DNA of 64,000 nucleotides, taken from assembly GCF_001752365.1 (NCBI RefSeq), contig NZ_MEIY01000001.1, positions 700,987 to 764,986 of the forward strand, given 5' to 3'. Positions within the stretch are counted from its first letter, which is position 1. Each line of letters opens with the position of its first letter. The notes below the pieces were generated by a model, which worked only from the letters and a program-made list of their open reading frames with translations, searched no databases and had not been told where the DNA came from. The translations under genes were made by a program, and so were the position numbers. Below, piece after piece: positions 1 through 11,675 of the stretch. This DNA comes from Marinobacter sp. X15-166B. Its GTDB lineage: Bacteria > Pseudomonadota > Gammaproteobacteria > Pseudomonadales > Oleiphilaceae.

Positions 1-54
1 GATCAGCACCACGATTGCCAGCCCTGCCCACACCTGTCGATGAAAAATCGCCAT
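1..54 (-). CDS. 5' end of a membrane or exported protein (cut by window edge)
   Basis: The minus strand starts an ORF with ATG at 54 that runs off the window after 18 codons. A purine-rich GGGGGGAGG lies directly upstream, a strong ribosome binding site. The visible N-terminus (MAIFHRQVWAGLAIVVLI) is a short charged stretch followed by hydrophobic residues, which fits a signal peptide or first membrane helix. It is divergent from the TetR regulator at 209 and is the natural candidate for its target. The function cannot be named from 18 residues. Confidence 0.6.
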   Translation of the reverse strand, partial: MAIFHRQVWAGLAIVVLI

Positions 55-130
55 GCCTCCCCCCTTGACCTCGTCCACCCGGTTATTCTGGCGCGACGAC
101 CGGATACCCCTTCCGACATGATGTCACTCT

Positions 131-145
131 TTGACACTTTGTCAA
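131..145. promoter_or_regulatory. Perfect palindrome, candidate TetR operator
   Basis: TTGACA-CTT-TGTCAA is a perfect 6-3-6 inverted repeat in the 154-bp gap between the divergent cut gene and the TetR regulator. TetR-family proteins usually bind such palindromes in their own divergent promoter. The left arm also reads as a -35 hexamer, so binding would block a promoter. The link to this regulator is inferred from position only. Confidence 0.5.
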
Positions 146-208
146 CGAAAAGCAAAGATCAACCGATTATGGTAAAACAGACCTTCTGACAGAACGGGTA
201 TAAGCACT

Positions 209-829
209 ATGACAGGATCACTGGCCGCACGGCGCGCGCAGGAAAAGCAGGCACGTTACAATGCGATTCTGGACGCCGCAGAAACCGTGTTTGCCGCCAA
301 AGGCTACGAACGCACCTCCATGGATGACATTGCCCGCAGCTCCAACCTGAGCCGCGCGTTGTTGTACGTATATTTCAAAGACAAGGCGGCCATTCAGCAA
401 GGCATCATCCTGCGGGCCGCTGAAGCGCTGTGGGCACGTTTTGAGGCGGCCAAACAATCCGCGCACTCCGGGCTTGATCAGCTCAGTGCCATAGGACGGG
501 CGTACTACCAGTTTTATCGTGAACAGCCGGACTATTTTGCCGCCCTCACCACCGCGGCGGCCGAAGGCGATGGCGACGACCCGAAACACGCCGAGCAGCT
601 GAAGTGTTCGGAATCACGGGTCATGGATACCCTGATCGCGGCCATTCGGGCAGGCCTGGACGACGGCACCCTGAATCGCGCGCGCATCCGCGATCCCCTG
701 GAAACGGCGCTCTATCTGCGCGGTGCGCTGCATGGCGTGATTTTGCTGTGCCAGCGGGACGACAACCAGGCGCTGATTGAACACACCCTGGCCATGTTGA
801 TGTCGTCCATTGCCAGCACCTCACGCTGA
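209..829 (+). CDS. TetR/AcrR family transcriptional regulator
   Basis: This 206-residue protein has the typical TetR length and layout. An N-terminal helix-turn-helix lies at about residues 15-60, with the family pattern ILDAAETVFAAKGYERTSMD followed by IARSSNLSRALLYVYFKDK. The rest is a helical ligand-binding and dimerisation domain with no recognisable ligand signature. It probably represses itself and the divergent gene that ends at the window edge through the palindrome at 131-145. It converges with astB, nine bases apart, and there is no sign that it controls the AST genes. The ligand and target are unknown. Confidence 0.9.
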   Translation: MTGSLAARRAQEKQARYNAILDAAETVFAAKGYERTSMDDIARSSNLSRALLYVYFKDKAAIQQGIILRAAEALWARFEAAKQSAHSGLDQLSAIGRAYYQFYREQPDYFAALTTAAAEGDGDDPKHAEQLKCSESRVMDTLIAAIRAGLDDGTLNRARIRDPLETALYLRGALHGVILLCQRDDNQALIEHTLAMLMSSIASTSR

Positions 830-838
830 GAGCGAGCC

Positions 839-2191
839 TCAGTGCTGAAAGTCGTAGATCGTCCCTAACCCGAGAATACCGGTCAGTTCGTCCAGTGCTT
901 TGCAACTTTCTTCCAACAACAGCGGATCCGCCAGGTCGGCCTGACTGACCGAATCCCGGTAGTGGGCTTCCACCCACAGGGTGAGTCGCTCATACAGGGC
1001 GTCGGTCATCAACACCCCCCGGTGCATGGCCTGCAACTCGTCCTCGGTCAGCACCACCCGCAAGCGCAGACACGCCGGGCCACCGCCGTTGCGCATGGAC
1101 TGCTTGACATCAAACACCTCCACGGCAGTAATGGGCCCTTCCCCGGCCACCAGGCGATCCAGATAGCGGCTCACGCTGGCAACCTCACGGCACTCTCCCG
1201 GCACCGCCAGCAACATGCCGTCGGCCGTATCCAGCAACTGGCTGTTGAACAAGTAGGAGGCCACCGCGTCCGCAAGTGGCACCTCCTGATCACTGACCCG
1301 CACCGGTTGCAAGGCCGCACCCTGCAACCGGCTCTCGACTTCGGCCAGCACCCGCTGCTCCTCCGCGAACGCCAGCTCGTGATAAAACAGCACCGGGCCA
1401 TTGCCCACTGCAATGACATCGTTATGGAAGACACCGGCGTCGATGGCCCTGGGGTTCTGCTGGGCGAACACCGCACAGCCGTCTTTCAACCCGTGCAGCC
1501 GGGCAATGGCCTGGGACGCTTCCCGCGTCTGGCGCGCCGGAAACAGCGTTGGCCCGTAAAAATGATCATCGAACGCCACATCGCCGTAGACAAACAACTC
1601 GACTCCGGGCGCCCCATAGCTGGCGCACAGACGGGTATGGTTGGCGGCGCCTTCATCGCCGAACTGACTGACCGGAGGCAAGGGCGCGTGGTGGGCAAAA
1701 TACGCGGCGTCGGAAAAAATCGACTTGAGCACCCGGGCGGTGATTTTCGGCTCGATGGAGCGATGAAACTTGGCGGCCAGGTTGGCCGGGGTGAAATGGA
1801 CCCGATGGTCGCGGGTATCGGCACTCGGCGAGACGGTGGCGGCATTGGCGGTCCACATGCAGGAGGCGGACGCCACCGCCGCCAGCAACACCGGATCCTC
1901 CCGCGACACCCGCTGCAGGATAGCGGCGTCCGAACCGGCATAGCCCAGTGCGCGGAGCGTGGGCATGTGGGGGCGTTCGTGGGGCGGCAACACCCCCTGA
2001 ACATAGCCGCGATCCGCCAGCGATTTCATTTTCGCCAAGCCCTGCAGGGCCGCCTGCTTCGGATTGGCGACCGCGTATTCGTTGGATTTTGACGCCACAT
2101 TACCCCACGACAGCCCGGCGTAATTGTGGGTCGGGCCCACGAGGCCGTCAAAATTCACTTCCACGGCCCGTTTGCTCTGGGTGTTACTCAT
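839..2191 (-). CDS. astB: N-succinylarginine dihydrolase
   Basis: Second enzyme of the arginine succinyltransferase pathway: it hydrolyses N2-succinylarginine to N2-succinylornithine, CO2 and two ammonia. The 450 residues match the family length. The N-terminus ([20 protein letters not shown]) is diagnostic. The nucleophilic cysteine of this amidinotransferase-fold family is at about residue 374 in [10 protein letters not shown]. It is the last gene of the astC-aruF-aruG-astD-astB cluster and starts 9 bases after astD ends, so it is cotranscribed and probably translationally linked. The usual fifth gene, astE, does not follow; the convergent TetR gene does. Confidence 0.97.
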   Translation of the reverse strand: MSNTQSKRAVEVNFDGLVGPTHNYAGLSWGNVASKSNEYAVANPKQAALQGLAKMKSLADRGYVQGVLPPHERPHMPTLRALGYAGSDAAILQRVSREDPVLLAAVASASCMWTANAATVSPSADTRDHRVHFTPANLAAKFHRSIEPKITARVLKSIFSDAAYFAHHAPLPPVSQFGDEGAANHTRLCASYGAPGVELFVYGDVAFDDHFYGPTLFPARQTREASQAIARLHGLKDGCAVFAQQNPRAIDAGVFHNDVIAVGNGPVLFYHELAFAEEQRVLAEVESRLQGAALQPVRVSDQEVPLADAVASYLFNSQLLDTADGMLLAVPGECREVASVSRYLDRLVAGEGPITAVEVFDVKQSMRNGGGPACLRLRVVLTEDELQAMHRGVLMTDALYERLTLWVEAHYRDSVSQADLADPLLLEESCKALDELTGILGLGTIYDFQH

Positions 2192-2200
2192 AACGCGCTC

Positions 2201-4770
<2,570 letters not shown>

Positions 4771-4813
4771 GGGGCACCTCCTGAAACCGTCACCCGCGGG
4801 CCTGGGCAGCTCC

Positions 4814-5833
4814 TCATAGCGGCGTCACCCAGGCGTCCGCCCCGGACTGGCAGCCCAGCACATTCAGGGCCGCCAGGGGTGCCTGTATGGCGTCGTCCAG
4901 GGTATCGACCACCTTGGCCAGGGTGCAACGGAATGCCGCCCCGGTGCCGGTTGCCAGCAGACACAGGTCGCCATCCTCGCGCTCGCTGGCCCGCAGCGCT
5001 TTGCGGTGACTGGTGATCACCGATTTCAGTGCATTGGTGCGAGCCTCCAGCACCGGGCCGCCATCAAACACATCTATGTATTCGCCGCACTGAAACCCTT
5101 CCCGCTGCAGCAGCTCAAACGACGGCCGGGCACGATCATGGGGCACGCCCAGAGCCTGTTGGGCGTCTTCCGTCAGCAGGGTGACGTAGATCGGGTTGGG
5201 GGGCATCAACTCGGCAATGAAGGTTTTGCTCAACGCCCCCGAATGACCATCGGCGGTATCAAAGTCCATGTTGAAAAAGTGCCGCCCCAGACTGTCCCAG
5301 AAAGGCACCGCCCCCGAATCGTGCTTTACCCCGGCCAGCTCCACCACCGTTTCATCGGTAAACCAGGAGCGATGGCTGGCAATGAACAGCAACCGTGCCC
5401 GGGACAGCAGTTCAAAGGCGTCGGTCCCAACCAGATCGGGGTCAATCAGAAAGGCGCACAGCAGGGTGAGCCCGGTGAGGGAGTGGGACGGATACAGCAC
5501 CTGTACCCGTCGCGATATGCCCAGCGCGTGGGAGGCGTGGATCAGGGAATCCTGGCGGTAATTATAGAAAGGCTGGCCATTGCCGGCGCGACCGTCAATG
5601 CCGGCCACGCCCCGTATGGCGCCGGTGTCGCTGGCTTGCAGGACAAACAGCAGGCGCTGGCCGGCGTCGGGATTGACCGCGCCGGACAATGCCTGCACTG
5701 ACTGCGCTATTTTTTCACTGACGCCCTCGGCCGTAGCGGGGAGCGTGGACGATACCGGGTTGGCCTGCGCCAGTTGCAGCAGCCCCAAAATACCGTCCAG
5801 ATCATCATGCGTTGCCGGTCGTACTAACCACAT
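4814..5833 (-). CDS. aruF: Arginine N-succinyltransferase, alpha-type subunit
   Basis: AstA-family protein of 339 residues, paralogous to the next gene. Shared landmarks are an N-terminal IRP-like start (MWLVRPATHDDLDGILGLLQ), the FYNYRQDSLIHASHALGI block, KTFIAELMPPNPIYV and YIDVFDGGPVLEA. It follows astC and precedes aruG, the order seen in Pseudomonas aruC-aruF-aruG-aruD-aruB. The two subunits are expected to form a heteromeric succinyltransferase. It is more diverged from the family consensus than the aruG copy, which agrees with the alpha subunit being the less conserved one. Confidence 0.88.
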   Translation of the reverse strand: MWLVRPATHDDLDGILGLLQLAQANPVSSTLPATAEGVSEKIAQSVQALSGAVNPDAGQRLLFVLQASDTGAIRGVAGIDGRAGNGQPFYNYRQDSLIHASHALGISRRVQVLYPSHSLTGLTLLCAFLIDPDLVGTDAFELLSRARLLFIASHRSWFTDETVVELAGVKHDSGAVPFWDSLGRHFFNMDFDTADGHSGALSKTFIAELMPPNPIYVTLLTEDAQQALGVPHDRARPSFELLQREGFQCGEYIDVFDGGPVLEARTNALKSVITSHRKALRASEREDGDLCLLATGTGAAFRCTLAKVVDTLDDAIQAPLAALNVLGCQSGADAWVTPL

Positions 5834-5878
5834 CGGATACTCTCCTCTGAGGGTGTCCCAGCACTAATTGTTTATTAA

Positions 5879-7099
<1,221 letters not shown>

Positions 7100-7248
7100 T
7101 CAACACTTGCGATGAATGACGGACCTCCCGCAATCGTACCTTACTACTGCATCCCGGGGGCATAATTAGATGTCCGCCAGTATGCAATTACCACCCGGGA
7201 ATGTCACAGCCCAAAAAGCGCGGTTTACCCACCGCCCGGCTTCCGTTA

Positions 7249-7264
7249 TTAGACTTTGGTCTAA
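7249..7264. promoter_or_regulatory. Palindromic operator TTAGAC-N4-GTCTAA, porin 1
   Basis: A perfect 6-4-6 inverted repeat lies 143 bases before the porin start codon and about 160 bases from astC. The same palindrome with the same arms recurs before the second porin at 8676-8691. Its centre is about 60 bases upstream of the inferred porin start point, a position typical of activator sites. The regulator is not identified. Confidence 0.7.
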
Positions 7265-7281
7265 CCATATAGCTGGATGAT

Positions 7282-7310
7282 TTGTAATGTAACTCCTTAC
7301 AATCTAAGCT
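7282..7310 (+). promoter_or_regulatory. Porin 1 promoter
   Basis: TTGTAA (7282-7287) and TAAGCT (7305-7310) are separated by 17 bases. The -10 box keeps the key T, A and final T positions but is weak, consistent with a need for activation. The same pair at the same spacing stands before the second porin, 16-17 bases downstream of the same palindrome, which supports the assignment. Confidence 0.6.
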
Positions 7311-7391
7311 GATCCCGTTAAAAAAATAACAAGAAGATAAAACCGCTAAAACATACAACCAAAAAATATAAGTATCGTGGAGACGACAATA

Positions 7392-8480
7392 ATGCGAGCA
7401 AACAAGCTTTCTCTGGCTATCCGTGCAACTGCGGCCGTTGCTGTATTCGGTGTAGCCGGTCAGGTCCAGGCATTCAGTTTCAGCGCCGGTGATGTAGACG
7501 CCGATCTGTATGGGTATGCGCGGCTGAACATGAGCTATGACATGGATTCGAATGTCGCGGACGCAACTCAGTCCGGTGGTTTTCCAGACGCCAGCGACAA
7601 TATTGACGGTCACTTTGGCGCATCAGCCAATCAAAGCCGGCTGGGCGTAAGGGCCAAACACGCCTCAGGTGTTACCGCACAGATCGAAGGTGACTTTTAC
7701 GGTGGCTCCTTGCGCATACGGCACGCTTACGGCTCGTACAAGGGTGTGATCGCCGGTCAGACCTGGTCGAACTACTCCAGCTTCGTCGGCAGCACCCCAA
7801 CTCTGGACTTCAGCGGTCTGGCCGGTAACGCCGGTTTCCAGTCGCGCACCGCCCAGTTGCGTTACACAACGGGTGCCCTGTCGTTCTCCATTGAAGATCC
7901 TAAAACGACCTCCATTAAGCATCCCACAACTGGAGATGAGCTAAAAAGAGACAGCAGCCCGGCACTGACCGCCCGCCTTGAAGACAAAGCCGGCGGCCTG
8001 TCCTACGCTGTAGGCGCAATGGTGAAACAAAACACCGCCGACGATGGCAACGACGACGATTCCAAGACGGCTTTCGCCGTGTTCGGCGCCGCCAAAGTGG
8101 CACTGTCCGACATGATCAGCATTCAGGGTGCGATCAACTACACCGACGGTGCTAACGGCTACCTGTATCGCTCCGGTGCCAAAGATGACGCCGAGTTCGT
8201 TAACGGTAGCCTGGATAACATTTCCGGCATGGGCGGCCTGATCGGCACCTCCATCAGTCTCGGCAATGGCCGCAGCGTGAACATCGGTTACGGCACCACC
8301 ATCGTCGAGTACGAAGCTGGCGACCTGACCAACCAGAACGCGTTTGTTAACTACATGTGGACGCCTGTCCAAAACGTGATGATGGGCGTTGAATACGGCT
8401 ACTACGACACGGAAGACGACCGTGTCAGCACGAGCGCAGACGCCAACCGCATCATGTTCGCAGCGCAGTACAACTTCTAA
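7392..8480 (+). CDS. DcaP-like outer-membrane porin (first of tandem pair)
   Basis: Predicted 362-residue outer-membrane beta-barrel. The start at 7392 follows GGAG at 7379-7382; an in-frame GTG at 7377 would overlap that site and add five residues. A signal peptide of about 25 residues ends with AGQVQAF. The DcaP family pattern follows: DADLYGYARLNMSYDMD, QSRLGVRAKH, LRIRHAYGSYKGVIAGQTWS, FSGLAGNAGFQSRTAQLRYT and a C-terminal strand ending in Phe (FAAQYNF). DcaP porins pass small dicarboxylates, peptides and related anions; the substrate here is unknown. The 377-residue paralogue lies downstream with a similar promoter. Divergence from astC makes a role in amino-acid uptake possible but unproven. 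Confidence 0.88.
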   Translation: MRANKLSLAIRATAAVAVFGVAGQVQAFSFSAGDVDADLYGYARLNMSYDMDSNVADATQSGGFPDASDNIDGHFGASANQSRLGVRAKHASGVTAQIEGDFYGGSLRIRHAYGSYKGVIAGQTWSNYSSFVGSTPTLDFSGLAGNAGFQSRTAQLRYTTGALSFSIEDPKTTSIKHPTTGDELKRDSSPALTARLEDKAGGLSYAVGAMVKQNTADDGNDDDSKTAFAVFGAAKVALSDMISIQGAINYTDGANGYLYRSGAKDDAEFVNGSLDNISGMGGLIGTSISLGNGRSVNIGYGTTIVEYEAGDLTNQNAFVNYMWTPVQNVMMGVEYGYYDTEDDRVSTSADANRIMFAAQYNF

Positions 8481-8507
8481 GTTCTCCTGCCAGGTTAACT
8501 CAACACT

Positions 8508-8532
8508 AAACCCAGCTTCGGCTGGGTTTTTT
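8508..8532 (+). terminator. Rho-independent terminator after porin 1
   Basis: AACCCAGC, TTCG tetraloop, GCTGGGTT and a T run form a textbook intrinsic terminator 28 bases after the porin stop codon. It makes the two porin genes separate transcription units. Confidence 0.9.
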
Positions 8533-8675
8533 GCGTTCAGCATCCGCCCCGCGACCGGCCCTCCCAGTGCCGCGGGTCATGCAAGGCACAATGGCAGTTC
8601 GGCATGTTACGCCAGTCCGTTAGCGTAACTGTCTGACAAACTGGACAAACCTTCGCCCATAGCCAAATGATACAA

Positions 8676-8691
8676 TTAGACATTAGTCTAA
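8676..8691. promoter_or_regulatory. Palindromic operator TTAGAC-N4-GTCTAA, porin 2
   Basis: Second copy of the perfect palindrome found at 7249-7264, with identical arms and a different 4-base centre. It lies 16 bases before TTTGTAATG, almost the same distance as in porin 1, and is centred about 60 bases upstream of the inferred start point. Conserved arms and spacing within otherwise diverged DNA point to one regulator for both porins. Confidence 0.7.
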
Positions 8692-8707
8692 CTGGCACCC
8701 TGTTTTT

Positions 8708-8736
8708 TTGTAATGCCATCGGCGAGCAACTAAGCT
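8708..8736 (+). promoter_or_regulatory. Porin 2 promoter
   Basis: TTGTAA (8708-8713), 17 bases, TAAGCT (8731-8736), the same arrangement as porin 1. The conserved CTAAGCTGA block continues through the -10 region. Confidence 0.6.
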
Positions 8737-8778
8737 GAGTTCGGTTAAAAACAACAAACAGGTGCGGAGACAACAACC

Positions 8779-9912
8779 ATGCAACCGAACAATCTGACAA
8801 TGGCGATTCGCGCTACCGCAGGCGTTCTGGCCGTGGGCCTGGCCTCGCAAGCGGGGGCCTTTGAACTCAACACCCAGGGCATCGACGCTGAGCTGTACGG
8901 TTATGCACGCTTCAATGCTTCTTATGACATCAACGCCGACATCGCGAACTCGACGCGTTCGGGCTCCTTCAGCGCCCTCAATTCAGCCAATCAGGACATT
9001 GAAGGCCACTTTGGCGCCGACGCTTTTCAGACACGCTTCGGTGTACGGGCGGGCAATGCGGACGGGGTAAAATTCAACATCGAAGGCGACTTCCGCGGTG
9101 GCGGCGGTGGCACCCTGCGCCTGCGTCACGGTTACGGCAGCTACAAGGGTGTGCTGATGGGGCAAACCTGGTCCAACTTCAACAGCTTTGTGGGCAACAC
9201 CTCGGTGCTTGATTTTGATGGACTCGCCGGCTCGGCCGGTTTTCAGGGCCGGAAAGCACAGGTTCGTTATACGACGGGAGCGCTGTCCTTCTCCGCAGAA
9301 GACATGGCACCTGGCGGTATCATCGGGGGCACAACCCGTGAAGCCCTGCCCGCCTTTACCGCTCGTATAGAGGACTCATCCGGCGGCATGTCCTATTCCG
9401 CCGCCCTGCTGGCGCACCAGGTCACCTCCGATAACGGCAGCAACGACGACAGCGCCATTGGCTATGCGGCCTTCGTGGCCGGTAAAATGGCCGTGACCAG
9501 CGCGCTCTCCATCCAGGGTGCGCTCAACTACAGCGACGGCGCCAACGCGTACCTGTACCGCTCCGGTGAAAACTTCGGCGCCGAAGACGGCTACATGAAC
9601 GGCACCAGCCTGGAAACCATCGCCGGATATGGCGGCACCATTGGCATGGGGCTGGACCTCGGTAATGGCCGCAGCGTTAATATCGGTTACGGCATTGTGA
9701 CCGTGGACTGGGATGACGCGGAAAAAGATCTGGGTGCGGCCGCCGTTGCCGGCAAGAGCGAGACCAACCAGAACGCCATGATCAACTACATGTGGACTCC
9801 GGTGCAGAACGTGATGATGGGCGTGGAATACGCCTATTTCGATCGTGAAAACCAGAGCGGCAAGAGCAACGACGCCAACCGCATCATGCTCGCGGGCCAG
9901 TACAACTTTTAA
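8779..9912 (+). CDS. DcaP-like outer-membrane porin (second of tandem pair)
   Basis: A 377-residue paralogue of the porin at 7392. It has a signal peptide (MQPNNLTMAIRATAGVLAVG, ending near QAGAF), the DAELYGYARFNASYDIN start of the barrel, LRLRHGYGSYKGVLMGQTWS, a C-terminal MWTPVQNVMMGVEYAYFD strand and a terminal Phe (LAGQYNF). GGAGA upstream gives the ribosome binding site. The loops are more diverged than the strands, as expected for porins with different solute preferences. It has its own promoter and operator and its own terminator. The substrate is unknown. Confidence 0.88.
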   Translation: MQPNNLTMAIRATAGVLAVGLASQAGAFELNTQGIDAELYGYARFNASYDINADIANSTRSGSFSALNSANQDIEGHFGADAFQTRFGVRAGNADGVKFNIEGDFRGGGGGTLRLRHGYGSYKGVLMGQTWSNFNSFVGNTSVLDFDGLAGSAGFQGRKAQVRYTTGALSFSAEDMAPGGIIGGTTREALPAFTARIEDSSGGMSYSAALLAHQVTSDNGSNDDSAIGYAAFVAGKMAVTSALSIQGALNYSDGANAYLYRSGENFGAEDGYMNGTSLETIAGYGGTIGMGLDLGNGRSVNIGYGIVTVDWDDAEKDLGAAAVAGKSETNQNAMINYMWTPVQNVMMGVEYAYFDRENQSGKSNDANRIMLAGQYNF

Positions 9913-9931
9913 CTATTGTTGGCCAGCCAAT

Positions 9932-9965
9932 AAAAAAGGGCCAGGTCAACAACCTGGCCCTTTTT
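9932..9965. terminator. Bidirectional terminator between porin 2 and aceF
   Basis: GGGCCAGGT (9938-9946) pairs with ACCTGGCCC (9952-9960) around CAACA. An A tract lies to the left and a T tract to the right, so the hairpin works in both directions, for porin 2 on plus and aceF on minus. Confidence 0.9.
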
Positions 9966-9982
9966 CACTTCTCAGTGACGGG

Positions 9983-11665
9983 TCACAGCAACAGCGTGCG
10001 GATATCCCCCAACAACTCACCCAGCAGATTGGTGAACCGGGCACCGTCGGCGCCGTTCACAGCCCGATGGTCGTAGGACAGTGACAGAGGCAGCATCAGC
10101 CTCGGCTGGAAGCTGGCCCCGTCCCACACCGGCTGCATCTGCGCCCTGGACACGCCCAGGATGGCCACTTCGGGGGTGTTGACGATGGGCGTAAACGCCT
10201 TGCCGCCGATTCCGCCCAGGCTGGTGATGGTAAAGCACGCGCCCTGCATCTCCGCCGGCTTCAGCTGCTTGTCGCGGGCCTTTTGCGCCAGCTCGGCTGC
10301 TTCCGCGGCCAATTCCCACAGGCCTTTTTTGTCCACGTCGCGGATCACCGGTACCAGCAAGCCCGCCGGCGTGTCCACCGCAATACCAATATGGATGTAC
10401 TGCTTGCGGACAATTTCCTTGCGCTCCAGATCCAGCGACACGTTGAACTGGGGCAGTTCCTGCAGCACCCGGGCACAGGCTTTCAGCAGGAACGGCAACG
10501 GCGTCATTTTAATGCCCTTCTGCTCTCCCGCCTTCTTCTGGCTCTTGCGGAAGTTTTCCAGTTCGGTGATGTCGGCGTCGTCGAACTGGGTGACGTGGGG
10601 CACGTTCAGCCAGCTGCGCTGCATGTTGTTGGCGGTGGCCACCTGCATGCGGCTCATGGCTTCCCGGCTCACTTCGCCAAACTGGCTGAAGTCCGGCAGC
10701 TTGACCCCGGGGATGCCACTGCCGGTGGCCACCACGGAACCTTTTTGGGCCTGATTCAGCTGCTGCTTGATGTACTGTTCAACGTCTTCCTTCAAGATGC
10801 GGTTTTTCGGTCCGGACGGCTTGACCCGGGTCAGGTCGGCACCCAGCTCCCGGGCAATTTTTCGCACCGCAGGACCGGCGTGCACCTTGGTGCCTGCAGC
10901 CGCCACTTCAGCCTCGGTTTTAACCGCCGTGGGTGCGGCAGGCGCGGGGCTCGAGGGTTGCTCCGGGGCCGACTCCACCTGTGCCGGCTGCTCAGCGGCG
11001 GGCGCAGGTTCACTGTCGGCCGGCGCGTCATCACCCCCGTCACTTCCCTCGCCCGCCACGGTCATTTCCACCAGGGCGTCGCCTTCTGACAGGGTGCCGC
11101 CTTCGGCCACCAGCACCTTGTCCACGGTCCCGGCAAAGGGCGAAGGGATTTCCATGGTGGCTTTGTCCGACTCCACGGTAACCAGCGGATCGTCCACTTC
11201 GATCACATCACCTGCGCTGACGTTGATCTCGATCACCGGCACGTCGGTCATGCCATCCAGGGACGGTACCTTGACCGTTTCCTGACGGGCCCCGGCCGTC
11301 TTGGGAGCGCTCTCTGCAGCCGCGGCCTGTGATTCTTGCGGCGCGGCTTCGGCCGGCTGCTCGTCCGCAGGTGGTTCTGCTGCCGCCGGTGCCTGCTCAG
11401 TGTCGGCCGACGAAGCGTCGCTGCCACCGTTCACCTCCATGAGCCCCACCACGTCGCCCTCTTTCACCTTGTCACCGATGTTCACCGTGATTTTAGTGAT
11501 TTTACCCGCATGGGGAGACGGCAATTCAACGGACGCTTTATCCGTCTCCAGGGTCAGAATGGAGTCTTCCATCTCCACGGTATCGCCGGCACTGACGACG
11601 ATTTCAATAACCTCGACCTCGTCTGCACCGCCGAGATCGGGAACTGTAATTTCCTGTTCACTCAT
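9983..11665 (-). CDS. aceF: Pyruvate dehydrogenase E2, dihydrolipoyl acetyltransferase
   Basis: E2 core of the pyruvate dehydrogenase complex; it moves acetyl from lipoate to CoA. The start at 11665 (MSEQEITVPDLGG) follows GAGGAG; an upstream in-frame start would add 33 unrelated residues. The 560 residues comprise two lipoyl domains (about 1-80 and 125-205, lipoylated lysines in ETDKAS and ESDKAT), Ala/Pro-rich linkers, a peripheral subunit-binding domain (about 265-300, VRKIARELGADL) and the catalytic domain ending with the active-site motif SYDHRAVNGADG. Enteric AceF usually has three lipoyl domains; two is common in pseudomonads. It lies 10 bases after aceE. No E3 gene is adjacent. Confidence 0.97.
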   Translation of the reverse strand: MSEQEITVPDLGGADEVEVIEIVVSAGDTVEMEDSILTLETDKASVELPSPHAGKITKITVNIGDKVKEGDVVGLMEVNGGSDASSADTEQAPAAAEPPADEQPAEAAPQESQAAAAESAPKTAGARQETVKVPSLDGMTDVPVIEINVSAGDVIEVDDPLVTVESDKATMEIPSPFAGTVDKVLVAEGGTLSEGDALVEMTVAGEGSDGGDDAPADSEPAPAAEQPAQVESAPEQPSSPAPAAPTAVKTEAEVAAAGTKVHAGPAVRKIARELGADLTRVKPSGPKNRILKEDVEQYIKQQLNQAQKGSVVATGSGIPGVKLPDFSQFGEVSREAMSRMQVATANNMQRSWLNVPHVTQFDDADITELENFRKSQKKAGEQKGIKMTPLPFLLKACARVLQELPQFNVSLDLERKEIVRKQYIHIGIAVDTPAGLLVPVIRDVDKKGLWELAAEAAELAQKARDKQLKPAEMQGACFTITSLGGIGGKAFTPIVNTPEVAILGVSRAQMQPVWDGASFQPRLMLPLSLSYDHRAVNGADGARFTNLLGELLGDIRTLLL

Positions 11666-11675
11666 TGCGGTCTCC

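Noticed and set aside
962..2092. Long plus-strand ORF opposite astB (376 codons)
   Set aside because: It is a shadow of astB on the other strand: the sequence is His/Gly/Arg-rich, has no domain or ribosome binding site, and the minus frame encodes an unmistakable enzyme.
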